The notes under the pieces were generated by a model. That model saw nothing but the letters and a program-made list of their open reading frames with translations, searched no databases and was not told the origin of the DNA. A stretch of 64,000 nt of DNA from Chionoecetes opilio (lineage: Eukaryota > Arthropoda > Malacostraca > Decapoda > Majidae), in the NCBI GenBank assembly GCA_016584305.1, contig JACEEZ010018518.1:5001-69000 (forward strand), in the 5' to 3' direction. The position numbers and the translations under genes were made by a program. Below, piece after piece: positions 60,201 through 64,000 of this stretch (positions are counted from its first letter, which is position 1; each line of letters begins with the position of its first letter).

Positions 60201-61431
60201 TTTGAATGTCGTATCATTGGATTTTCGATCTCGTATATTGAAAATAGACCCTAATTTACACATCTCGTATTATCGGATTCTCGTATACCGAATGCTCGTA
60301 TAACGGGACCTGCCTGTAGTTCCTTACGGTAGGGTAGGGTTTTCTAAGGGCTAAAATTAGTTTGATTTTATGGTTTGATATATGGGTGGGTAAATGAGTG
60401 AGTGAGTGGGTGAGGGCAAGTCATCATCTTTCTGTTTAAGATCAGAGTTTCCCATAATGTCTTATGAGGCTAGATGGCCGATGATACGCTTCTAATTCTA
60501 TTGTCGGAAAAACATTTCTGTCACAGCGATGTGATAGAACGTGTCCTAGCCATTGAAATAGCCATGAAATAGGGTTGGATTAGGGTATTTTAGGACAATT
60601 AAGCACTGGGTTAGGACAGAGAAGTGAAAAATTAACATTTACCTGCCTCAAAATAAGATGAATAATTTATTTCAGGGAGAAGAATGAGTGAATTAATTTT
60701 TTTTTTTTTAATGAGGGCATGGGTGGGTGAATGAGTGCCAATGGGAGATAGGCTATACACACCTGATGAGTAGTGTGTGGCAGAGTTCCACATGTGTGTC
60801 CGGGAGGGCCAGCTACGCAATATACCCCAGGCCACTGTAATACCGGTGACCACGGCCCCCACAACACATCCCACCACCAGTAAGATCAGGCCTAAAGCAC
60901 CACTGCCGCCACACGCGCCCCCATCACCCTCCCCAGCCTGGCAGCTCCTGAGCAACGGGTCTGAAATGCAACAATTATGTATGTACTGCTTGATACACCA
61001 CTATCTGTGTGCTCATTCAAATTCAAATGGATTAAAACTGGAAAAGCGTAGATTTAAAAAAGAAATAGGAAAAAAATGCTTCACAAATAGGGTGGTAAAT
61101 GATTGGAATGAATGATGTGTGATATAATAGATAGTGCGGAGTCAATAGGGAGTTTTAAAAGGAGGCGAGACAGCTTTATGGATGGGGATGAAAGGTGGAT
61201 GTAGGTAGTGTTAAGTAACAGGAACTACCACGTGTAGATCTCCCAGCTTCTTGTAGCTTCCTTATGTTCTTATGTTCTTATTAGAGAGAGAACAGTGGTA
61301 GTGGTATTACCAGTGAGTTGTACGGGGGGACTTGACAGCGGGGGACAGCCATCTAATGGGCAGCGGTCGTCATAGGGTGTCACGCGGGCACAGTACCATC
61401 CACTCTTCAGGTTGTGGAAGGTGTAGATAGG
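42952..61431 (-). CDS. Interleukin-17 receptor-like protein (SEFIR), seven 3' exons
   Basis: Joining 61311-61431, 60763-60960, 58245-58396, 57597-57704, 55273-55463, 52024-52128 and 42952-43084 gives 1008 nt, 335 residues plus stop. All visible sites are AG acceptor and GT donor and phases agree throughout. Order: extracellular FNIII-like end with paired Cys (residues 1-58), membrane helix (about 59-83), then a SEFIR domain (about 120-300) and a short tail. IL-17 receptors sit in the plasma membrane and use SEFIR to recruit SEFIR adaptors and trigger NF-kB-type immune signalling; this is family knowledge. The N-terminus, signal peptide and most of the ectodomain lie beyond the window or were not recognised. 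Introns are full of mobile elements but no exon is interrupted, which suggests a live gene. The last exon is the least certain. Confidence 0.8.
43085..43318. repeat. GGATTAATTAATGGATTAAT direct repeats
   Basis: Three diverged copies of CACCCCTGCAGGATTAATAG + ATGGATTAATTAATGGATTA at about 43081, 43131 and 43191 lie just inside the intron, so the acceptor sequence CCTGCAGG is itself repeated. Confidence 0.8.
43319..43465. repeat. (CT)n and (TA)n microsatellites
   Basis: (CT)n at 43329-43342, then interrupted (TA)n to 43465. Confidence 0.97.
43466..44312. repeat. pogo-like element end and dispersed repeat; no gene
   Basis: CAGTGGTCTTTCACG at 43466 starts a 14-bp inverted repeat, TTCACGTTTGGCGA (43475-43488) and its complement (43527-43540), typical of pogo-type termini. 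43587-43730 (TTCACCCTTTTGACCTCCAT ...) recurs at 46876-47015. 43856-44071 is open but not recognisable. Confidence 0.55.
44313..46538. mobile_element. Tigger/pogo-type transposon (autonomous-derived, defective)
   Basis: TIRs CAGGAAAATACCTTTTATCC / complement at the two ends, with TA at 44311-44312 and 46539-46540; length 2226 bp. Encodes a minus-strand transposase. A deletion derivative with the same ends lies at 48579-49509. Confidence 0.93.
44699..46270 (-). pseudogene. Tigger-like transposase (psq HTH, CENP-B, partial DDE)
   Basis: Minus strand. The N-terminal HTH, before the 429-codon frame, reads TPKVTAKKITRKCVVLSIKD, KLDICQRLESGERRQNILEQ, YNIGMSTMYPIEAQAKQL; one TAG (about 45996) separates it from WLALKPWEGTCVSGPLIIEK. 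CENP-B-like residues follow, then DDE motifs: QIYNADETGAFYRCLP (first Asp), LLLCANGAGTHRVKLLVIGK, IVLFLDNCKAHP (second Asp). Directly after DNCKAHPR comes KLWPQVMDVGEKSDEPECEG, so the segment that should carry the QPMDQG-type third Asp is missing in frame. Jerky-like acidic C-terminus follows. With a stop and no third catalytic residue it cannot catalyse transposition. No ATG for the N-terminus was identified. Confidence 0.87.
46541..46840 (+). pseudogene. I-like LINE RNase H/C-terminal fragment
   Basis: Plus frame NKVAVAAAKMAVRCKHHPPP, ISGLPLHLGYLVGDALRAST, MGHYRSDSSPHSWIRETSRF, LDVSLTRLRA aligns by eye with GNEVADAAAKMALSEVNITP...GDALRATSMGHYRTDSSPHP of 21267-21815. The RNase H Asp is changed (V-A-V for V-A-D). 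Both ends truncated; its left flank is the Tigger insertion. Confidence 0.75.
46876..47015. repeat. Dispersed repeat, second copy of 43587-43730
   Basis: TTCACCCTTTTGACCTCCAT through ACCATGAATTATTTAGAGTT, nearly identical to the first copy. Confidence 0.85.
47230..47525. mobile_element. Right half of the LINE-capturing MITE (see 12181-12907)
   Basis: GACTGACGGAGGCGGTGCAG to TCCGGGAAATCGAGGTTTGT follows the right third of the 12181-12907 element. The left end is missing; only one copy of the CTGAGCATGCTGCCACCTGG block remains. Confidence 0.8.
47526..48165. repeat. AT-rich low-complexity block, mostly degenerate (TA)n
   Basis: About 640 bp almost entirely A and T, with many TATATA runs broken by substitutions. 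Confidence 0.95.
48172..48470. repeat. One end of a pogo-like element
   Basis: CAGTATACCTCTAAATTCGA then GAAAGTCCGAATATCGAGTT, in the style of the pogo-type termini nearby. No inverted partner found before the AT block at 48490. Confidence 0.45.
48579..49509. mobile_element. Tigger deletion derivative with a CA-rich minisatellite in place of the transposase
   Basis: Left 130 bp (GGAAAATACC...ATTGTATGATTG) and right 260 bp (GACTCAAAATACCACTCCGG to TATTTTCCTG) match the ends of 44313-46538. The interior 48715-49245 is only a CACACAC/ACATACCACCCAAC array. The final CA of the left TIR is altered. Confidence 0.9.
48715..49245. repeat. ACATACCACCCAACACACAC minisatellite
   Basis: Units of about 20-50 bp alternating ACACACACAC with CCCACACATACCACCCAA; the last part (49190-49245) switches to the complementary strand (GGGTGGTATGTGTGGG), forming a small inversion. 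All long Cys/Val/Trp- or His/Thr-rich frames here are artefacts. Confidence 0.95.
49540..50127. other. Spacer with CGTATTTTACGGCTTATAAG repeat end; no gene seen
   Basis: 49543-49610 resembles 9068 and 18151. The remainder shows no coding signal that I recognise. Confidence 0.4.
50128..51621. mobile_element. Second Tigger/pogo-type element, internally inverted
   Basis: TIRs CAGTAAAACCCTTATAACTC / complement, TA on both flanks. Left and right interiors are inverted copies of each other: 50400-50625 and 50762-50990, around a 137-bp centre. Both carry the transposase start MSAPSRK(S/G)VSSRKG; the left (minus, ATG at 50486) continues LKSLSLQEKVKVLARMDAGA and IKSSTFYPF, a psq-type HTH. The right one is frameshifted. 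An S1 SINE sits at 51172-51530. Confidence 0.85.
51172..51550 (+). mobile_element. tRNA-derived SINE, family S1, most complete copy
   Basis: GGCGGTAGCAGAGTGGTTAG (A-box region), GAGTTCGATCC (B-box), body to CATTCCACCCCTGGAGCTCA, then (GT)n and a long A-run (51519-51550). Shows the uninterrupted head that 9653-9905 lacks. Confidence 0.85.
51672..51925 (-). pseudogene. RTE-like LINE RT fragment
   Basis: Minus frame HRESLWDLLRLRGIPAKTIG, LMTGLYSGTESAVKCGAGVS, GVRQGCVPAPSLFNTCMDWL. Corresponds to the RT segment before the FADD box of 24421-26412. Both ends truncated. Confidence 0.88.
52024..52128 (-). CDS. IL-17R-like exon F: end of SEFIR
   Basis: Acceptor TGTTGGCAG|GTTCTCC, donor TTACATGG|GTAAGT. 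With two bases from exon E it reads RFSEVSHSAVELGNIVSWKR then YKIPEHLHSLTVALHG. (Y)FSEV and a Y-x-(I/L)P-x-HL end match the last elements of SEFIR domains. Confidence 0.85.
52150..52440 (+). pseudogene. LINE 3' end, KLEKRRFKKEIGK family, copy 1
   Basis: Broken plus-strand frame RLEAPEWKSVDLKRKWEKLV then related LDSFMDGDARWI, stop, and 3' UTR CAGGAACTACCACGTGGAGG ending in TTATGTTCTTATGTTCTTAT. Lies in the intron between exons E and F, opposite to the gene. Confidence 0.7.
52441..53000. repeat. Purine-rich (GGAAGGAAGG) low-complexity tract
   Basis: AG-rich sequence with GGAAGGAAGG and GAGGAG runs, grading into AT-rich DNA after 52910. Confidence 0.85.
53007..53455. mobile_element. pogo-type MITE with internal poly(T) tandem units
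   Basis: Ends CAGTAAAACCTCTCGTATTC and GCGAGGTTTTACTG with TA flanks (53005-53006, 53456-53457). The interior has four units of AAGGGGTCGAAATTTCCCAG + CTATATATTCACCTAG each followed by a T-run of 10-35. Confidence 0.85.
53488..53695 (+). mobile_element. tRNA-derived SINE, family S3, copy 1 (degraded)
   Basis: AAGTGGATCAGAGCGCCAGT head, then GGGCGGTTATGTCCCTCTTG and CATTACCCAAAGATCGGTAC, matching the 55688-55912 copy in reverse. B-box is damaged. Confidence 0.7.
53797..54540 (-). pseudogene. LINE 3' end, KLEKRRFKKEIGK family, copy 2, with expanded 3' end
   Basis: Minus frame from about 54535: KGLKVYNEAEVGKVLTASNQ, NGFKLEKRRFKKEIGKNWFT, NRVVNDWNGLSHVVVSAESI, GSFKRRLDKFIDGDERWM. It is the C-terminal end of a CR1-like polymerase. 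The 3' part is amplified into the 41-bp array 53860-54330 before the tail CTTATGTTCTCATGG at 53800-53815. Confidence 0.82.
53860..54330. repeat. 41-bp minisatellite derived from a LINE 3' end, about 11 units
   Basis: Unit AACACTACCTACATCCACCT + TTCATCCCCATCCATGAATTT; successive starts 53881 and 53922. On the minus strand one unit reads KFMDGDERWM-stop, the final codons of the adjacent LINE. Units are almost invariant. Confidence 0.95.
54870..55000. repeat. Dispersed repeat, also at 59440-59535
   Basis: GCCTCGACTGGCC, GAGAAGAGGTGA and GCAAGGAACTCCGATTATAA through CAAGCCAGGGAGGGCATGTA are shared. In the 59.5-kb copy the next base pair is the TA target of a TIR element. Confidence 0.8.
55001..55214. 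mobile_element. Small MITE related to the 39053-40137 foldback
   Basis: Left TTTTTTTTAACGAGGCAAAA, right TTTTGCCTTGTTAAAAAAAA are inverted repeats. Interior GATATTTGATGCCAGGAGAA and CATGAGACCGTAAGATAG match the outer parts of the large element (40050-40090, 39090-39105). Confidence 0.7.
55273..55463 (-). CDS. IL-17R-like exon E: SEFIR core
   Basis: Acceptor GTTTTCAG|GTGATC, donor CATGTCAG|GTGAGT. Reads VILVATEGAWQRQMEWQQCV, AGPQKDPQASPHQAHDTMLY, PYLLRRLHDQPDLAEDYSRL, FHVR. VILVATEGAW corresponds to the KVIVVCSEGAW-like strand of IL-17 receptor SEFIR domains. Confidence 0.9.
55510..55578. repeat. 32-bp tandem duplication, (TTTAT)-rich
   Basis: AGGTTTTTTATTTATTTTTT + ATTTATATATAG present twice. 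Confidence 0.95.
55688..55912 (-). mobile_element. tRNA-derived SINE, family S3, copy 2
   Basis: Minus strand: GGTTAAGTGGATAGAGCGTT (A-box region), CCGGTTCGAATCC (B-box), GGGCGGTTACTAACCCCCTT, CATTACCCAAAGATTCGGTA. A clear tRNA-like head, but in a SINE body shared with 53488. Confidence 0.85.
55913..56933 (-). pseudogene. CR1/Jockey-group LINE RT, palm to C-terminus, with 3' end
   Basis: Minus strand: EWCSVISGVPQGSVLAPVMF, MSLFADDAKLLRKVESKEDC (catalytic FADD intact), a shift near 56590, then EKVLGVWIKDNLSPEKHINK, LIRPRLEYAAVIWSPHRNKD and MGLEKIDREDLFV. A TGA at about 56161 is followed by readable YRSIEAWNNLDAKVINARSI and FGDGTVRA-stop. The tail TACCTAGTTGTATTTACCTA lies at 55917-55940. Better preserved relative of 5150-5899. 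Located in the intron between exons D and E, same strand as the gene. Confidence 0.88.
56965..57172 (-). mobile_element. tRNA-derived SINE, family S5
   Basis: Minus strand: AACTCCGTAGAGTAGTGGTT (A-box region), GTCCCGGGTTTGATCACC (B-box region), then body ending GGTGGTGGCTTCGGCCAACA. The body's tail also occurs at 9138-9235 and 18222-18310. Confidence 0.82.
57180..57262. repeat. (CA)n / (GT)n microsatellite pair
   Basis: CA run 57186-57230 followed by GT run 57233-57258, a self-complementary arrangement. Confidence 0.96.
57275..57566 (-). mobile_element. tRNA-derived SINE, family S2, reversed copy
   Basis: Complement of the 41878-42150 type: GGGTTCAAATCCAGG-like B-box at about 57505-57520 and ACAGGGCTAGTGTGACAT in the body. 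It ends 30 bp from exon D. Confidence 0.85.
57597..57704 (-). CDS. IL-17R-like exon D: SEFIR middle
   Basis: Acceptor GTTTGGCCAG|GTGTAT, donor ATTAAG|GTGAGG; 36 codons, phase 0 both ends. Reads VYDYLDLASLPEKQQLHLLA then SPTTWLDSILAQHSIK. Joined to exon C it gives CEVYDYLD, the conserved second strand of SEFIR, and the W-L helix. Confidence 0.87.
57853..58030 (-). mobile_element. LINE 3' UTR fragment (family of 10086-10744)
   Basis: AACTGGCCAAGGGGAAAAAG, AGCTGCCAGTCCCTATATAG and GCCAATTTAGCTCAGGAGG match 10125-10255. No coding part. Confidence 0.75.
58245..58396 (-). CDS. IL-17R-like exon C: start of SEFIR
   Basis: Acceptor CACTTTGCAG|TGCC, donor CTGTGAG|GTGCGC. Reads VPIRPALKTPALAARRQVVL, LVWTSQGLHGPDFAPIIAAF and KTLLRTYAHCE. 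The first strand VVLLVW and the following helix ending ...HCE are the opening of a SEFIR domain. Immediately upstream, the exon-end sequence is caught up in the 52-bp minisatellite, whose unit contains TATAGGCACTGCAAGG, the acceptor region itself. Confidence 0.87.
58388..58950. repeat. 52-bp minisatellite starting at the exon C acceptor
   Basis: Unit TATAGGCACTGCAAGGTTGT + TAAAGGAGGGTTAAACTACAGTACTACGTCAC; starts at 58441 and 58493 give 52 bp, about 11 units. The unit's TAGGCACTGCAAGG reproduces, on the minus strand, the acceptor CTTGCAGTGCCTA of exon C. Confidence 0.95.
58955..59315. repeat. 23-bp minisatellite, about 15 units
   Basis: Unit ACACACCACTTATTACAGTA + CAT, nearly invariant, with one longer variant at about 59250. 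Confidence 0.96.
59539..60316. mobile_element. TIR element, CAGGGAGGTCCCG family, copy without SINE
   Basis: Left CAGGGAGGTCCCGAAGATAC, right complement CAGGCAGGTCCCGTTATACG, TA on both sides. The tandem GGTAATTAAGCATATGG block is present twice (59935-60120). At 59890-59905 it has the intact sequence TGATACAAGAGAAGG, where the 29666-30635 relative holds a SINE. Confidence 0.9.
60320..60755. other. Intron sequence, no feature seen
   Basis: Ordinary AT-moderate sequence between the TIR element and exon B. Confidence 0.4.
60763..60960 (-). CDS. IL-17R-like exon B: transmembrane segment
   Basis: Acceptor TGCATTTCAG|ACCCG, donor TCATCAG|GTGTGT. Reads DPLLRSCQAGEGDGGACGGS, then the hydrophobic helix GALGLILLVVGCVVGAVVTG + ITVAWGIL, then RSWPSRTHMWNSATHYSS. 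Arg right after the helix fits a type I orientation, cytoplasmic side to the C-terminus. Confidence 0.85.
61015..61285 (+). pseudogene. LINE 3' end, KLEKRRFKKEIGK family, copy 3
   Basis: Plus frame NGLKLEKRRFKKEIGKKCFT, NRVVNDWNE, then shifted related sequence to FMDGDERWM and stop, 3' UTR CAGGAACTACCACGTGTAGA, tail TTATGTTCTTATGTTCTTAT. Lies in the intron between exons A and B, ending about 25 bp from exon A. Confidence 0.82.
61311..61431 (-). CDS. IL-17R-like exon A: membrane-proximal ectodomain
   Basis: Acceptor CCCTTACAG|CCTATC, donor CTCACTG|GTAATA. Reads PIYTFHNLKSGWYCARVTPY then DDRCPLDGCPPLSSPPVQLT. The F-x-NL-x-G-x-YC-x-V-x-P pattern with following Cys residues resembles the second FNIII-like domain of IL-17 receptors. 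Starts in phase 0, ends after one base of a codon. Confidence 0.8.
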
Positions 61432-61434
61432 CTG

Positions 61435-62180
61435 TAAGGGGGAGAGAAACACACACATTAATGACATGATAATATGGGATCTTGTATACGTCTGGATCAA
61501 TAGGTGTTCAAGATGTTTTATTTCATCTAGTTTAGTGTAGTGATGCCTGTTCCTTGGCACTCCCTCAAGGGGGATTGGCCGTGGCAGAAGGGTCTCCATC
61601 ATGGAGGTAGTATGGGTGGAGGCGCCCTGAGCTGCGCGGGTTGGAGCCAGTGAACTGTCAGTCAGCCATCTTGTTGTGGGCTAAGGGAGCCCACAGCTCT
61701 ACTGCCAAGTAGAGATAAATCATCCCATGGAAATATTTTGAGGTTCCTGGGAGTAACGTGGGTCCATTCTAAGGTGCACATAGTATATGGGTTTCTTTCC
61801 CGTTATTATTTTCATGATGAGAATTAAACTGATCTCATAACATGGTGATATCAATATATGTATGTCTATCGGGTTTGTGGGTATACGTTTTGCTACGTTG
61901 GGTTGGCACCATGTAGGTAGTATGGGAGTACTACCATACCACCTCGCACACTACCTTCATGGGTGGCACGGCGGCTTTGTTGTTAAAGGTGGGGTGGTGA
62001 GGTCAAAGGTGTGAATTGAGTCAGGTAATTACTATAGTGGCGGATCTGTTTAAGGGTTGGGCTATGCTTACTCAGGTCAAATCCTTTCTACACGTCCACT
62101 CATACTCTCTCAGTCTTCATTTAGTATTGATCTCGTGAGGACCAAGTAAAGGCAGGAGTGTCGCTCCTTGTGTGTTCTGC
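61435..62180. other. Intron or upstream region of the IL-17R-like gene; no further exon found
   Basis: 61606-61636 (GGTGGAGGCGCCCTGAGCTG) recurs inverted at 63085-63115, so this is repeat-derived. A minus-strand stretch near 61960-62010 (TTTAACAACAAAGCCGCCGTG then ATGAAG|GTAGTG) was tested as an exon but has no convincing acceptor. Confidence 0.35.
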
Positions 62181-62181
62181 T

Positions 62182-62258
62182 ATGGTTAAGAGTTGTGTTG
62201 AATTTGGGTGCAATGAAAAAGTGAATAAAAAATCTGACTCATCCATCACATTTCACCA
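62182..62258 (+). pseudogene. THAP zinc-finger first exon (P-element-like transposon)
   Basis: ATG-initiated MVKSCVEFGCNEKVNKKSDS + SITFH ends at a canonical donor CACCA|GTAAGT. The N-terminal CxxxxC followed by an (I/V)-x-FH motif is the first half of a THAP domain, which binds DNA through a C2CH zinc. THAP domains start both host proteins and P-element transposases. With the fragment at 62757-62899 the latter is favoured. Downstream exon(s) with the C-x2-H half were not found in the next few hundred bases. Confidence 0.55.
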
Positions 62259-62529
62259 GTAAGTTATGCATTTGTTGATTTCTAAAATTATGTTTCAAAC
62301 AAACGTGCATGTATTTGTTAAACAAAGACAATGACCTTGTTAGAAAAGTGTGATAACTACTGCATCACTGGGCTGGTAATTGTGTTACTGATAGTAGTAA
62401 TAGTGGTGGGGGTGATGTAGCTGTAGTAATACGTAGTATATAAGTGCTAGCGATTGTGTTCGTAGGGTTTATATTAATAGTAATATTATAGTAATTTGGG
62501 GCCACTACTATTTTATATTTGCATCCACG

Positions 62530-62728
62530 ACTAAGACAGTGGGATTAGCAATGATATCAGCAAGTTTGCTGATGATACTAAAACAGGTAGAATTATCGGG
62601 TCACAGTTTGATGTAACCGGTTTGCAGGGAGACTTAGATAAGTTAAGCGAGTGGGTAGTCAGGTGGCAGATGGAATTTAATATTGACAAGTGTAGCGTAA
62701 TTAATGTTGGTAGAAAATGGTATGAAAA
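62530..62728 (+). pseudogene. CR1-like LINE RT fragment around FADD
   Basis: Plus strand: DSGISNDISKFADDTKTGRI, GSQFDVTGLQGDLDKLSEWV, VRWQMEFNIDKCSVINVGRK. FADDTK is the catalytic box. Both ends are truncated, and it seems to lie within the THAP/P-like remnant. A family distinct from the FADDAK elements. Confidence 0.82.
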
Positions 62729-62744
62729 ATCATATGTCAGATAA

Positions 62745-62899
62745 TGACCCGGCCAGTAATCATCTAATTTCACTGATCAAGGCTGCAGCTAAGACATATC
62801 TGCAGGCGAGATATAAATACGCAGCCAGGCAGTTCACCGCCAGACATATATTCAATAAAGGGGCCCAATACGCAATAATATACAATAATATGCAATAAT
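62745..62899 (+). pseudogene. Possible P-element-like transposase C-terminal fragment
   Basis: Plus strand: NHLISLIKAAAKTYLQARYK, YAARQFTARHIF, stop at 62899. The LIK...YLxxRxxYxxxQFTA pattern is reminiscent of the end of THAP-type transposases; the resemblance is from memory of the family pattern and weak. Confidence 0.35.
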
Positions 62900-63168
62900 A
62901 TGATATGTAATATATGGTTAGCAGTAACACAGAAGTATAATTTCACACACCGTGATATCATTAAGTGCAAACAGTGTAAAAAGTGAAAAGAAAGAGTGGG
63001 TATCTCAGTTCAGCCAGTGCGTGACATTGCCCACAGCAGTGTGGCGGACGGGGGAGAAAAGTGGCTGACACTGACAACACAGGCCGCGCGGCTCAGGGCG
63101 TCTCCACCCCTACTTCCTCCCAGGTCTCCATTCACACCTGTCCGTGCACCTCATTCTCACATCCTCCA

Positions 63169-63402
<234 letters not shown>

Positions 63403-63414
63403 CACATCAGAAGG

Positions 63415-64000
63415 CAGAATGGTGCAGTGTGATAAGAGGAGTTCCACAAGGATCAGTATTGGCCCCAGTGATGTTCTTGGTCTATGTAAATGATATGGCA
63501 GAAGGAGTAAACAGTTATATGAGTTTATTCGCTGATGATGCTAAATTACTAAGAAAAGTAGAAAGTAAAGAGGACTGTGAGCATTTACAAAAGGATCTAG
63601 ATAAGATTTTCAGATGGAGTCAACTATGGGAAATGGAGTTTAATGCCAAAAAGTGTAAAGTGATGGAAATGGGCAGTAGCAAAAAGAGACAGAGAGGAAA
63701 GTATTCGATGGGAAATGAATGGATAATCAAAACAAAGGTCGAAAAAGTTCTGGGAGTATGGATTACGGATAATTTGTCACCAGAGAAGCATATAAACAAG
63801 ATCACAGGAGATACATATCAGTTGCTGAGGAATATAAGAATGGCATTCAAATATCTGGATGAAGAGATGATTAAGAAATTGATAACGTCTTTGATTCGAC
63901 CAAAGTTGGAATATGCGGCAGTGATCTGGTCACCACATAGAAATAAGGATATAAGGAAGATTGAGAGAATACAAAGAGCAGCCACAAAAATGGCTCCAAG
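63415..64000 (+). CDS. CR1/Jockey-group LINE RT, open to the window end (partial)
   Basis: From GAA at 63417 the frame is open for 194 codons and leaves the window: EWCSVIRGVPQGSVLAPVMF, VYVNDMAEGVNSYMSLFADD, AKLLRKVESKEDC, WSQLWEMEFNAKKCKVMEMG, KVLGVWITDNLSPEKHINKI, LIRPKLEYAAVIWSPHRNKD, RIQRAATKMAP. The catalytic FADD is intact and no stop or shift is seen, unlike the relatives at 5150 and 55913. The 5' side is cut by the CT microsatellite, so the element is still truncated. Confidence 0.85.

Noticed and set aside
61960..62010. Further upstream IL-17R exon
   Set aside because: A GT donor exists, but no acceptor or recognisable ectodomain motif in a matching phase.

Overview
The window is animal nuclear DNA. 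It has spliced exons, tRNA-derived SINEs, several non-LTR retrotransposon families, TIR DNA transposons and very dense micro- and minisatellites. The mix of LINE families, GA/CT/AT microsatellites and TIR elements fits an arthropod, most likely a decapod crustacean; that assignment is inference from general knowledge, not a search. Little of the window is ordinary gene space and most long open frames are repeats read through.

Two kinds of host gene are visible. (1) On the minus strand, 42952-61431, seven exons with canonical splice sites and matching phases join into a 335-residue C-terminal part of an interleukin-17-receptor-like protein: an extracellular Cys-containing segment, one membrane helix, a cytoplasmic SEFIR domain and a short tail. 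Its introns hold two minisatellites, SINEs, LINE tails and several DNA transposons; its stop codon lies inside a 57-bp minisatellite. Upstream exons were not found. (2) Two tandem C2H2 zinc-finger genes (6751-7467, 7 fingers; 14193-15077, 9 fingers; both minus strand) lie in a recent direct duplication (about 5925-8302 and 13798-15912), each followed at its stop codon by a 73-bp minisatellite.

The rest, left to right: 1-2.1 kb, a decayed CR1/Jockey-group LINE; 2.5-2.8 kb, a Tc1-like DNA-binding domain; 4.3-4.8 kb, a 40-bp minisatellite; 5.1-5.9 kb, a LINE RT fragment; 5.9-8.3 kb, ZNF copy 1; 8.9-13.8 kb, SINEs, nested TIR elements and the 5' end of a Penelope-like element carrying a hammerhead-like motif; 13.8-15.9 kb, ZNF copy 2; 16-21 kb, MITEs including a piggyBac-type one; 21.2-28.9 kb, an I-like LINE with RNase H, interrupted by a CR1-like fragment and by an RTE-like LINE with a 10-bp target duplication, itself split by a hAT MITE; 29-37 kb, TIR elements, a SINE with a visible empty site, and a LINE ORF1 (SGNH fold) interrupted by a hAT element; 39-42 kb, a large foldback element, a second RTE-like LINE copy and a SINE; 43-52 kb, Tigger/pogo elements and derivatives; 52-64 kb, the IL-17R exons among LINE 3' ends, a THAP/P-element-like remnant and a LINE RT frame running off the window end.

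These parts do not form a pathway. The interest lies in the immune-receptor gene hidden among repeats, the young ZNF duplication, and insertions whose order can be read from target duplications. Element clade names are my judgement from motifs; identities were judged by eye and not computed.
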